Of a stretch of 64,000 bases of DNA, positions 9,758 to 18,317 are shown piece by piece; position 1 is the stretch's first letter; each line of letters starts with the position of its first letter. Origin of the DNA: Clostridiales bacterium (GTDB lineage Bacteria > Bacillota > Clostridia > Christensenellales > CAG-314); the NCBI GenBank assembly GCA_003537755.1, contig DPQS01000029.1:28493-92492 (forward strand). Direction: 5' to 3'. The notes under the pieces are model-generated. The model searched no databases and was not told the DNA's origin. It saw only the letters and a program-made list of their open reading frames with translations. Position numbers and translations under genes: made by a program.

Positions 9758-10624
9758 ATGAGGAGCAAAAAGTTCAAAACCGAAAAAGTAGTAACGTATA
9801 CGTTGCTTATTATCGTATCTCTAGCAATGCTTATGCCGTTGGTAGTGTTGTTTGCTACCAGTGTACGTACATACGATGATCTGGTACAAAATCCTACGCA
9901 CTTGTTTGGTACCGAGTTTTCTTTGGATGCGTTTGCTAAAGTGTTGGAAGAAAATCCTTACTTCATGTACTTGGGAAACACGCTGCTTATAACAGTGGTC
10001 AGTATTGTGGGGTGTTGCTTTACAAGTGCAATGGTCGGATATGGGTTTGCAAGATTCAAGGCTCCCGGATCAAAGTTTCTGTTCGCCTTGTTTATGGCAG
10101 GAATGATTATTCCCGGACAAGTATTGAATATTCCGATGTTTGAGATTTACAAACGTCTAGGTTGGATAAATACTTTTTTGCCGTTTATTATTCCCGTATG
10201 GTTTGGCGGAGGAACATTCAATTTCTTTTTGCAACGTCAGTTTATGAAAGGGTTACCGCCGGCACTTATGGAGGCTGCCGAAATTGACGGTTGCAGTGAG
10301 GTCGGCATTTTCTTCAGGATAGTGTTGCCGCTTTCTAAGCCTGTGATAACAACAATTGCAGTATTCACTTTTATCAATTGTTGGAACGATTTGTATGGTC
10401 CGTTACTTTACTTGGAAGATCCGTCTTTGTGGACGCTTGCAAAGGGAAACTATATGATTTACCAGGCTGAGCTTGGCAAACAAGGTGTAAGTGGCGGTTC
10501 TATTTTGCCATGGAACATAATTAGCGCCGCTAATGCGATATCGATTGTCCCGATAATAATTCTTTACTTCTTTGCACAACGAGTTTTTGTTGAAGGTATT
10601 GCCACGACGGGGATAAAAGGATAA
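9758..10624 (+). CDS. Sugar ABC transporter permease, MalG/UgpE type
   Basis: Second permease of the importer, about 288 aa with six predicted membrane segments. The EAA loop reads LMEAAEIDGCSE then IVLPLSKP, and the C-terminus ends in the typical G-I-KG. I chose ATG 9758 because CGAGGAA lies 7 bp upstream and the MRSKKFKTEK start suits the family. An ATG at 9737 would overlap the upstream permease by 20 bp. Translational coupling to that gene is likely. Confidence 0.92.
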   Translation: MRSKKFKTEKVVTYTLLIIVSLAMLMPLVVLFATSVRTYDDLVQNPTHLFGTEFSLDAFAKVLEENPYFMYLGNTLLITVVSIVGCCFTSAMVGYGFARFKAPGSKFLFALFMAGMIIPGQVLNIPMFEIYKRLGWINTFLPFIIPVWFGGGTFNFFLQRQFMKGLPPALMEAAEIDGCSEVGIFFRIVLPLSKPVITTIAVFTFINCWNDLYGPLLYLEDPSLWTLAKGNYMIYQAELGKQGVSGGSILPWNIISAANAISIVPIIILYFFAQRVFVEGIATTGIKG

Positions 10625-10627
10625 AAA

Positions 10628-13600
10628 ATGAGTTTACTTATTATTAGTGTTCCTGAAGGAATAAAATATACGACAAAACAAATTGTCATTGGTGGCGTTA
10701 CGAAATACGTCGTTACGATTTCATCAGACTCAACGGTAACGCTGTCGGAAGGGGCAATAAAAATCGGATACTTCGGTTTTGTTAAAGACAGTCTTGTAAT
10801 GACGCACATGCCTGAGATCTCTAACTGTGATCTGCCATTCGCTTTCCCCGCATTTTGTGCCAAAGTAAACGCAGGCGGCGTCTATTTTGTTGTTGATTAC
10901 TACAAAACGTCCGTTGAACTACGCAAAGTAATTGCATCGCAAGGAGAAAACGCATGGGTTTCGCTTACAAATGCGTGTACGACGTTAGGCAAGAATAAGA
11001 AACTCTCTGCAGTGTTGTATTTGGGTGAAACTCAATCTGACAGTTTGTCTGATTTGATAGGAAATTGCGCCCAAACTCTACTTGAAACGGAATCCTACTT
11101 AAAAAGAGAATACGCGGTTGTCGGAGGACAGACTGTCGATTCCTATAAACAGGCGTGTGTCGGATTGGTGTCTAATCTAATGGACAAACGTGCCGTGGTA
11201 AATGACGGAATAGGTACTTTTAATCCATACGGGTATCACGAGATTGGCGCATATAGCGAAAGTTTTGCATGCATGGATGTCGCAAAGGGGATGTATCGTT
11301 TTGCATTGAGCAACGACCTTTACGGTCCGTTAGAATACATAAAAAAGGAAGTTTACAAGTTGTGCGACGCTTCGTTGAAGCATCCGTGGATTGCAGATTG
11401 TCACAATACGCATGGATTTTTTCATTTCGCATGGGGTTCAATTCCGCAAGACTCAGGAGTGGCAGCAGACATTCCGCGCGATGACCTTTTCTCTGACTAT
11501 TGCGGTCATGAGGAAGGCGAAAATCTGCTTTCGACGTTTAAGTATTTCGATCGAGTAAATATTCTTGGTGAAATTGCTTTGTTGCAAAATGATTCGGTAA
11601 TTAAAGACGGCTTTCTGCGAACGTTACCATTTGTTGAAACTTTAAGAAACGAAGACTTTTCTCAACCGGTATCGTATGATTTGGACACTCACGTGCCTGT
11701 AACCGGAAACTATGACGGTGGTAGCGCAGGCGGAGCCGCATTGTATGCGCTAATCAACTTTAACGCATATCGTTTGACGAATGACGAGCGATACCTTGAT
11801 TTTGCTTTACGTTCGGTAAAGGCGGCCAACAAGTTGGACTACGACCATATGTTTTCTATGCGTTGCGCTCCCAAACCAATCGCGGTGGCGGCAGTTGTTC
11901 GTGCAAACGTATATGCGTATCAGTTTACAGGTGAAAGTGAGTATTTATATAATGCCGAACGCGTAGCCCAAGGAATATTTGCAAGCTACTATCTTTCGCC
12001 GCATCCGTACTGCTATTTTTCCACTGTAGGCTTCGGATACGCTTGCGCCAAGGAAAGATGGGAAGCATTTCGTGAGATGGAAGAAACTTTGTGGTTGCTT
12101 AGTCCGTTTATGAAATACACCGACAGTGAGGCATTGTTTACTTTATATTTGCTAAATAAACAGAGCGCATTGCGTGCATTACCTATAAACGGTAATCCGT
12201 ATGGTAATTTGGAAAGAGAATATGAATCGTTCGGAGGGGAGTATATTCCGTTTGAATTTTCCACCGGACATGTCGGGGACAATCCTCCGCAAGAAGGCGG
12301 GAGTCAGTCTGATAAACGACAGATAAAAGAAATTTACGGTAGCGGTGAACTATTTTTGGCGGAACTCATGTATGAAAATTACGCTCGAACAAATCAACCG
12401 CATATACTTATTCTGTGTGTCGATTGTGACATAACATTGCCGAAAAACCAGTTTGTATTTAAGGTCTTTAACCCTCGGAAACAAACCTATGCTTTGGCTA
12501 CATTCAATGTTCCGAAAGGAAATTACGAGTTGATGTACGGAAACCAAAAACTGACGTTTAGCGACAAAACTTTGGCAATAGGCGTCAAGCTAAGCGTGCA
12601 GCACGGAGTAACGCAGCTCACATTAAAGAGAACGAGCAAGCCCAAACATGAGCTTGTTGAAAAAAAAGAAGAAGATACCGTAGTTGCAACTCAAATTGGA
12701 GACGAAGTGTGCTTAAAGTGGCGAAAACAAATCGGTGCGCAGTTTTATAAAGTTATCTGTTGTACGGAAATCGGCAAAAAAACACACCTTACAACTAATC
12801 AAGAGATCAGTATTGTTATTGACTCTGAATTGACGACGGAAATCGAAGTGCTTGCCATTACAAAATGTAGCATTGTAACTGTGGGTAAGAAGACGTTGCG
12901 AGGACATAAAAAGTTGTACGAGTCAAGTCTTGTCGATTTGTTGAATGACAGCACGAAAGTAATCACAAGCAATTTCGATGTCGTTTCTGACGGACACACG
13001 TTGATGTTTTATCGTAAAGAATTGTGCAAAAACAAGGGCAGAATACTTTTTGATTTAGGAAATATCAAAGGCAATTATTATTTTGAAATCCAAATAGGAT
13101 CGGTAAACAACGGAGTGCATTATACGATTACCGTTTCGGACGGAAAAGATAGATTTGTAACGCAGAATATAAATGATGCGAGATATTTTTGCTCCGAGAT
13201 GACTTTTGACGGACACGTTACTGTGTGTCTAGACGTGCGTTCCGATGCAGGTTTGGGGCTATCCGTAACGAAGTTGTCATTGTATAAAACCGTTTGTTGC
13301 GGAAATCCCGTTTTGCCGTTGCGAATGATAAAAAACGGTGTACGTGCCGAGATAAAAGAAAACTTCTACTATGCCGTGGTAGTGATAACAAAAATAGATA
13401 AAGCGTTTGAAATATTGCTGGATGGCGAGCCTACATATGGATTGACCGAGCTTAAATTTTTCGACAAGGTAAATCGTCAAAATCGCGGTATATATAAGAT
13501 TCCATTGAAGAATGGGGCAAAAACTATAGAAATAAAAGGTATTGGCGGTGGTGTTGAGGTAAAATGCGTTAGATTGACTCAATTCTACGATTACCCGCTG

Positions 13601-13651
13601 CTTACAGACTACTTAGATTTATCAGACGAGAGGAAGTTTAACAATGATTAG
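10628..13651 (+). CDS. Giant cytoplasmic enzyme-like protein, homologue of the 1-4050 protein
   Basis: 1007 aa with no signal peptide, so probably cytoplasmic. Residues about 200-620 share the conserved blocks of the first gene: SESFACMDVAKG, GGSAGGAALYA, YACAKERWEAF, NPYGN, IPFEFSTG, and EGGSQSDKRQIKEIYG near residue 556. The middle portion is rich in helices, as in alpha/alpha-toroid glycosidases. The C-terminal third (after about residue 670) is beta-rich and includes a fibronectin-like stretch. I cannot assign a known family. The conserved acidic and aromatic blocks suggest an enzyme acting on the imported sugar (inference). It starts 3 bp after the permease stop and overlaps the GH130 gene by 8 bp, so it belongs to this operon. 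Confidence 0.8.
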   Translation: MSLLIISVPEGIKYTTKQIVIGGVTKYVVTISSDSTVTLSEGAIKIGYFGFVKDSLVMTHMPEISNCDLPFAFPAFCAKVNAGGVYFVVDYYKTSVELRKVIASQGENAWVSLTNACTTLGKNKKLSAVLYLGETQSDSLSDLIGNCAQTLLETESYLKREYAVVGGQTVDSYKQACVGLVSNLMDKRAVVNDGIGTFNPYGYHEIGAYSESFACMDVAKGMYRFALSNDLYGPLEYIKKEVYKLCDASLKHPWIADCHNTHGFFHFAWGSIPQDSGVAADIPRDDLFSDYCGHEEGENLLSTFKYFDRVNILGEIALLQNDSVIKDGFLRTLPFVETLRNEDFSQPVSYDLDTHVPVTGNYDGGSAGGAALYALINFNAYRLTNDERYLDFALRSVKAANKLDYDHMFSMRCAPKPIAVAAVVRANVYAYQFTGESEYLYNAERVAQGIFASYYLSPHPYCYFSTVGFGYACAKERWEAFREMEETLWLLSPFMKYTDSEALFTLYLLNKQSALRALPINGNPYGNLEREYESFGGEYIPFEFSTGHVGDNPPQEGGSQSDKRQIKEIYGSGELFLAELMYENYARTNQPHILILCVDCDITLPKNQFVFKVFNPRKQTYALATFNVPKGNYELMYGNQKLTFSDKTLAIGVKLSVQHGVTQLTLKRTSKPKHELVEKKEEDTVVATQIGDEVCLKWRKQIGAQFYKVICCTEIGKKTHLTTNQEISIVIDSELTTEIEVLAITKCSIVTVGKKTLRGHKKLYESSLVDLLNDSTKVITSNFDVVSDGHTLMFYRKELCKNKGRILFDLGNIKGNYYFEIQIGSVNNGVHYTITVSDGKDRFVTQNINDARYFCSEMTFDGHVTVCLDVRSDAGLGLSVTKLSLYKTVCCGNPVLPLRMIKNGVRAEIKENFYYAVVVITKIDKAFEILLDGEPTYGLTELKFFDKVNRQNRGIYKIPLKNGAKTIEIKGIGGGVEVKCVRLTQFYDYPLLTDYLDLSDERKFNND

Positions 13652-14693
13652 ATGCGAGAGTAATCCAATAATTACAAAAGCCGACGTGGCTCCGTCAACA
13701 CCGCAAATGGAAGTGCTTGGAGTTTTTAATTGCGGAGTTGCAAAATATAACAATCAAACTATACTATTGCTTAGAGTCGCCGAAAAAGCCATAGATGTAA
13801 ACGGATTTGTTCGTGTGCCTATTTTTGATGTACAAACAAATCGAGAGGTTATTTGGGATTTCGATACAAATGACCGCTCTATCGATTTTTCCGATGTGAG
13901 GTTTGTAAAAACAAAAGATCAATTGTTTCTTACAAGCAAATCGCATTTGCGTTTGGCGCGTAGTACTGACGGTATTCATTTTTTAATTGATGATAAACCT
14001 TTTCTGTCATCACAATTCTTCTACGAGGAGTACGGAATAGAAGACCCTCGTATTACGTTTGTTGATGACTGGTATTACATAGACTACAGCGCAACTTCAA
14101 GACATGGAGTTTTTACGTGTTTGGCACGTACCAAAGATTTTGTATCCGTAGAAAAACTAGGCATTATATTTTTGCCGGACAACAAAGACGTGAGTATTTT
14201 TCCTCAGAAAATAAACGGGAAGTATTATGCGCTCAATCGTCCGGTAAGCGCATACTTTCAACGCCCGGAAATGTGGATTTCGACGTCTGCCGATTTGCGC
14301 TCTTTTTCGGAGCATCATTTATTGTGTGAGCCGCGTCCCGATAAATTTGATAGTACTCGTATAGGCGCAGGGTGTGTTCCTGTGTTAACTTCGAAAGGTT
14401 GGCTGGAAATCTATCATGGTTGTGACAAAAACGACAAATACTGCATGGGTGCACTGTTGTTAGACGCCAATGATCCTACGAAGATTATTGCAAGAAGCGA
14501 CGAACCTCTACTTCAACCGGAAATGCCTTACGAGTTAAACGGATTTATGCCGAGTGTTGTATTTGGATGTGGGCTTTTGCAAGAGGGCGACGAATTGAAG
14601 CTGTATTACGGCGCATGCGACGAAAGCATTTGCTTGGTGTCATTCAGCATAGAAGAAATTCTGCATTCGCTTACTTATATCAACAATATATAA
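13644..14693 (+). CDS. GH130 family glycoside phosphorylase or hydrolase
   Basis: 349-aa five-bladed beta-propeller enzyme of family GH130, which cleaves beta-mannosides, mostly by phosphorolysis. The expected motifs are present: SNPIIT at the N-terminus, YGIEDPRITF with the catalytic Asp at about residue 134, and EIYHGCD, whose YHG lies in the phosphate-site region of family phosphorylases. It is more divergent from the other two GH130 proteins in this window than they are from each other. No signal peptide, so cytoplasmic. Ribosome binding site GAGGAAG; the start overlaps the previous gene by 8 bp. It is the last gene of the first operon. Substrate is not determinable. Confidence 0.88.
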   Translation: MIRCESNPIITKADVAPSTPQMEVLGVFNCGVAKYNNQTILLLRVAEKAIDVNGFVRVPIFDVQTNREVIWDFDTNDRSIDFSDVRFVKTKDQLFLTSKSHLRLARSTDGIHFLIDDKPFLSSQFFYEEYGIEDPRITFVDDWYYIDYSATSRHGVFTCLARTKDFVSVEKLGIIFLPDNKDVSIFPQKINGKYYALNRPVSAYFQRPEMWISTSADLRSFSEHHLLCEPRPDKFDSTRIGAGCVPVLTSKGWLEIYHGCDKNDKYCMGALLLDANDPTKIIARSDEPLLQPEMPYELNGFMPSVVFGCGLLQEGDELKLYYGACDESICLVSFSIEEILHSLTYINNI

Positions 14694-14895
14694 AATAAAA
14701 TTCAAGTAATGCCGGGTGTCAATTGGCTCTATTTTGAGTAACTTACTACAGAAGGGATTTGAATAATGGTAATAGTGATAGCTGTATAGTGTAATACGAC
14801 TTAAAATGAGGTTACCGTATTTAATATAAATAGTATCTTAGGTTGTTATTCAAATCAGATTCAAAAAGAATTCGTTCTTATCTAACCACGCTGTT

Positions 14896-14987
14896 TGAAA
14901 AATACCGAATGAAATTTCAAAATCGTGCCGATTGGAAAGTTAAAATATTGCCGATTGAATTCTGAAAATTGTGCCGATTGCCGCACT
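14896..14987 (+). repeat. Four tandem 23-bp repeats with TGCCGATTG core
   Basis: Units start at 14896, 14919, 14942 and 14965, exactly 23 bp apart. The last three begin AAAAT and share the core TGCCGATTG. The first is degenerate (TACCGAATG). There are no variable spacers, so this is not a CRISPR array. Serial short repeats of this type occur at the ends of IS21-family elements and as protein-binding arrays. No transposase is present. Confidence 0.6.
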
Positions 14988-15360
14988 GAAAAACTAATTA
15001 TAGACGATTGTAGAAGTGTGAAATTGTAACTAAAATAAAGTCCGATTTATTGAAAAATAGTAACTAAAAACTATTGTGGTTCGACGGTGTTTGCGTCCGT
15101 GCCACCACATTTCGGCTTATTCGATTCCGAGTAAGCCGATTTTGCCGTTTGGGGGACATTTTCCCGGTAAAAGATAACAAAAATCATTCCCCGAATCTGC
15201 TCAAAAACAGGGCAATTAAAACATGTCTTAGTTTATGCAAGGCGGAAACCAACTAATTATAAGCGTTTGTTAACGCATGTATAAAATACGTTTCCACAAA
15301 CACTTTTTTGTTTTACGGCGACAGGGCTATTTTCTTGTCTCCGCATTTTTTTTGCAGATT

Positions 15361-15453
15361 CTATTGTTCCTGCGCATATCTGATCAAGTCGGTCAGTTGG
15401 TATTCTGTGTTACCGTAATATACCGTAAAATCCTTGTCGGTTGCAGACGGCAT
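15361..15453 (-). pseudogene. C-terminal gene remnant, minus strand
   Basis: On the minus strand an ATG at 15453 opens 30 codons of normal-looking protein (MPSATDKDFTVYYG, then NTEYQLTDLIRYAQEQ, then TAG). A stop lies just upstream in frame, and no ribosome binding site is seen. It resembles the tail of a degraded gene more than a functional peptide. The family is not recognised. Confidence 0.3.
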
Positions 15454-15515
15454 AATGTAGCCGCTATCTTACATCAAGCAATAAATAATACAAATTGCGT
15501 ATTTTTTCTCCGTCA

Positions 15516-15543
15516 AATGTTACATATTGCAAATTTATTTGTA
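15516..15543 (+). promoter_or_regulatory. Palindromic operator candidate, copy 1
   Basis: This segment matches 20474-20500 at 25 of 28 aligned positions, including AATGTTACA at the left and TTATTTGTA at the right. It contains an imperfect inverted repeat TACATAT-N9-ATTTGTA and ends just before a -35 box. A further TACAAATTGC lies at 15489-15498. The AraC-type regulator at 19531-20397 is a candidate binder. Confidence 0.6.
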
Positions 15544-15572
15544 TTGACAAATGGATAAAAGTTTAGTATTGT
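15544..15572 (+). promoter_or_regulatory. Housekeeping-type promoter for the GH29/GH130 operon
   Basis: A perfect -35 TTGACA at 15544-15549 is followed after 17 bp by TATTGT at 15567-15572, 28 bp before the start codon at 15600. The ribosome binding site AAGGGG sits at 15587-15592. Confidence 0.65.
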
Positions 15573-15599
15573 ATAGGGGAGTTAATAAGGGGTGCGGCG

Positions 15600-16442
15600 A
15601 TGGATAACAACGACAGGTTCAGGCGACCGTCCGACGGACGATTGCCCCGCAACAGAAAGGAATTATTCTTCAATATAATGCGGTGGCGTTTTACCTACTT
15701 GCTTGCCGTCGGTTTGTTGTCGTTTGCTTTTTTGTTGCCGGATATTGCCGTGTTGACATACAACGACATCGCGGCTTCGGTAATATCGCAAGGCGGCGAA
15801 GACGTCGCGTCGAAAATCGTTACGCTTCGACTGCAAACGTCGCTGCTGCAAGTCATTTCCTGCGTTGTGCTGTTTTTCGGCGCAAGCGGTGTGTTTTATT
15901 TGCTTCGTCAACTTGCATGGGATGAACCGACGCCAATCTTTTCGGGATGGCGGAAAGGGGTAAAACAAAATTGGAAACATTACACGTTTTTCGGCGTTTG
16001 CGTCGGTATACTTAACGTACTGAATACCTTTGCCGAAGTGCTGCTGCACGGGTTTGTCAAGTACGTTCCGCGTGCATTGTTTGTTCTCATTGTCGTGCCT
16101 GTTTTGTTGTATGCGGCAATTCTGGACGTTGTATATAGCAAAAAAATTGGCAATCTTCTGTCGAGCGCCGCAACGCTTTATTTCAAAACATTGCCGATAA
16201 CGCTGTTGTTTGCATTGCTTTTAGTCGCGCCGAGTTTGCTACTTTTTGTACCGAAATTTACGATACGTTACGCAATTTTGGCTGTTTGGGTGGTGGTTGC
16301 CGTACCAATCGTATTGTTTGGCTGGACGTTGTACGCCATGGACAAATTGGACAAGTTTATCAACAAGGAGCACTATGCAGAAATATACAATAAAGGTGTT
16401 TATGTTGACAAAGCCTCGGGCGAGGAGGATGCGGAGGAATAA
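15600..16442 (+). CDS. DUF624/YesL-like membrane protein
   Basis: 280-aa integral membrane protein with about five or six hydrophobic segments (about residues 33-50, 80-102, 130-150, 160-178, 200-218, 225-245). The central stretch LLRQLAWDEPTPIFSGW followed by VKQNWKHY resembles the YesL/DUF624 family, whose genes often lie beside sugar ABC importers in Bacillota; the molecular function is not established. It is longer than most family members (about 210 aa) and the match is by eye. First gene of the operon, directly after the promoter at 15544; the next gene begins immediately after its stop. Confidence 0.7.
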   Translation: MDNNDRFRRPSDGRLPRNRKELFFNIMRWRFTYLLAVGLLSFAFLLPDIAVLTYNDIAASVISQGGEDVASKIVTLRLQTSLLQVISCVVLFFGASGVFYLLRQLAWDEPTPIFSGWRKGVKQNWKHYTFFGVCVGILNVLNTFAEVLLHGFVKYVPRALFVLIVVPVLLYAAILDVVYSKKIGNLLSSAATLYFKTLPITLLFALLLVAPSLLLFVPKFTIRYAILAVWVVVAVPIVLFGWTLYAMDKLDKFINKEHYAEIYNKGVYVDKASGEEDAEE

Positions 16443-17651
16443 ATGGAAAACTACGAATATATAAAAGATTTTCACAGATTGGGGCTTGGGCTGTTTGTTC
16501 ATTTCGGATTGTACAGCGTTGTCGGCAAAGGCGAGTGGTTCTGTTACAATTTGCGTGACGAAGCAAAACAGCAATACGAACAGACTGCGCGCGAGTTTGT
16601 TGTCGATGAAAATTGGGCAAAAAAACTTGTGGCAACGGCAAAAGAAACGGGCGCAAAGTATATTACGCTGACGACGCGTCACCATGACGGATTCAGCCTT
16701 TTTGACACTTGCGGTTTGTCCGACTTCGATTCTCCTCACTCTGCGAGCAAGCGCGACCTTGTTGCGGAGTTTGTAAACGCTTGTAACGCCGAGGGTATTG
16801 TGCCGTTTTTTTATCATACGCTAATCGATTGGCATAACGCCGACTATAAAAACGATTTTGCCTCATATATCGACTATCTCGTCGCAAGCGTTGAGTTGTT
16901 GTGCAAAAACTATGGAAAAACAGGCGGTTTTTGGTTTGACGGATTTTGGGACAAACCCGACGCCGATTGGCAATTTGACCGCTTGTACGGAACGATTCGC
17001 AAGTATCAGCCTACTGCTATGATAATCAACAATACGGGGCTGAACGCACTTGGTCAGGTGTCGCACAGAGAAATTGACAGCGTAACTTTCGAACGCGGAA
17101 AACCGTGTTTTGTCGATTGTTCGGACAAACCGCGCGCCGGCGAAATGTGCGAAGGATTGACCGATCACTGGGGCTACGCCGAACGCGATATTTGCGTTAA
17201 GTCAACAAAACAAATTGTCGAAACGTATGTTGATTGTCGCAAATTCGGTTGCAATTTGCTGATTAACACGGGTTTGCAAGGAGACGGTACGGTTTCCCCT
17301 ATCGAAGAACGTACATTGGCAAATATCGGCAAGTGGATCGGTTACACGGGAAAATTCCTGTACAATGCCACGCCCGCGAAATTTACTGCCGACGGAGCCG
17401 ATGTGTTTGTGGACGGTGACGATTGCTACGTTGTCGTAAAAGACGTTCCGATGGAATCCAACGTAAACGTTACCCGTATGGGAAACGGCAAACGAACGGT
17501 AAGGCTGAACACGAATTGCATAATAAGCCATGTTGAGTGGCTGGACAACGGAAAAGAAGCGGCGTGCGACGGCAACTCGATTGTTGTTGCTCCGTTCGAT
17601 TACGGTACAAGTCTCGGTTGCCGTGTGGCAAAGGTGGTGTTTGTTAAATGA
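16443..17651 (+). CDS. Alpha-L-fucosidase, family GH29
   Basis: 402-aa GH29 retaining alpha-L-fucosidase. Family signatures include GLGLFVHFGLYSVVGKGEW near the N-terminus, KYITLTTRHHDGFSLFDT at about 75-92, and GGFWFDGFWD, whose Asp (about residue 166) is the expected nucleophile. No signal peptide, so it should act in the cytoplasm on imported fucosylated oligosaccharides. The start codon abuts the stop of the membrane-protein gene, with GGAGGA as ribosome binding site, and the stop overlaps the next start in ATGA. The C-terminal part (about 310-402) is the usual small beta domain. Confidence 0.92.
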   Translation: MENYEYIKDFHRLGLGLFVHFGLYSVVGKGEWFCYNLRDEAKQQYEQTAREFVVDENWAKKLVATAKETGAKYITLTTRHHDGFSLFDTCGLSDFDSPHSASKRDLVAEFVNACNAEGIVPFFYHTLIDWHNADYKNDFASYIDYLVASVELLCKNYGKTGGFWFDGFWDKPDADWQFDRLYGTIRKYQPTAMIINNTGLNALGQVSHREIDSVTFERGKPCFVDCSDKPRAGEMCEGLTDHWGYAERDICVKSTKQIVETYVDCRKFGCNLLINTGLQGDGTVSPIEERTLANIGKWIGYTGKFLYNATPAKFTADGADVFVDGDDCYVVVKDVPMESNVNVTRMGNGKRTVRLNTNCIISHVEWLDNGKEAACDGNSIVVAPFDYGTSLGCRVAKVVFVK

Positions 17652-18292
17652 AAATCGCATTTTTGGGCGACAGTATAACTTACGGCGGTTGTGCAACAAA
17701 ACCGGAATACATTTACACATACCGGGTCGGCAAAGCAATTGGTTGCGATGTCGACGCGTACGGAGTTGTCGGTACGAGATTAGCCAGACAAACGGTTCCG
17801 TCTGCCACGCCGTCATTCGACGAAGATTTTTTGACTCGCGCCGAAAAAATGGGCGACGCCGACTTTGTGTTTGTTTTCGGCGGTACAAACGATTACGGTC
17901 ACGGAGACGCCGAACTCGGCAATATTGACAGTACCGACAGTTACACCTTTTGCGGTGCGGTGCGCAATCTGGCAAACTACCTTGCCGGGCGTTACGGAAA
18001 GCAAAATTTATGCTTCATTTTGCCGTTGTGGCGCTATGACGAAGACAATCCCCGCGGAGAGGACGGAGCTCAACCGAAAACGCGTCCTTCGCTGAAAGAG
18101 TATGTTAAAAGCGAAATTGCGGTTTTGGATAGCATGGGAATAAAATACCTCAATTTGCGAGACGTATTCCCCGTTCCGACGACAAAAACTCCGAGCGAAT
18201 ACTATGCGGACGGTTTGCATCCGACGGATAAAGGACACGAATTGCTTGCCGATTGCATTGTAAAATACCTTGCAGACAACAAAATAGCGTAG
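17648..18292 (+). CDS. SGNH/GDSL-family hydrolase (probable carbohydrate esterase)
   Basis: 214-aa SGNH hydrolase. The catalytic Ser is in FLGDSITYG (Ser9), block III is GGTNDYG, and the catalytic Asp/His pair is in ADGLHPTDKG near the C-terminus. No signal peptide. The start overlaps the fucosidase stop (ATGA), indicating translational coupling. In this setting it may remove acetyl or other acyl groups from imported glycans (inference); the ester substrate cannot be predicted. Confidence 0.9.
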   Translation: MKIAFLGDSITYGGCATKPEYIYTYRVGKAIGCDVDAYGVVGTRLARQTVPSATPSFDEDFLTRAEKMGDADFVFVFGGTNDYGHGDAELGNIDSTDSYTFCGAVRNLANYLAGRYGKQNLCFILPLWRYDEDNPRGEDGAQPKTRPSLKEYVKSEIAVLDSMGIKYLNLRDVFPVPTTKTPSEYYADGLHPTDKGHELLADCIVKYLADNKIA

Positions 18293-18317
18293 TTTGAAAA
18301 GGATAAAACGGTTAAAT

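Larger units (their letters stand above)
14694..15599. other. Gene-free interval at a composition boundary
   Basis: About 900 bp without a convincing gene. It holds four 23-bp tandem repeats (14896-14987), a minus-strand gene remnant (15361-15453), a hairpin with CGGCTTA and TAAGCCG arms near 15111-15136, and an operator and promoter at its right end. Sequence on the left is richer in A/T at third codon positions than that on the right. It looks like an insertion or deletion scar. Confidence 0.6.

Noticed and set aside
14896..14987. CRISPR array
   Set aside because: Period of only 23 bp with the repeat filling most of each unit, no spacers, and no cas genes.
15261..15290. Catabolite-repression (cre) site around TGTTAACGCATGTA
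   Set aside because: Several positions of the cre consensus fail and there is no promoter overlap.
15074..15558. Two short + strand ORFs (60 and 93 codons) in the gene-free interval
   Set aside because: No ribosome binding site, odd composition, and the second one runs through the operator and the -35 box of the promoter.
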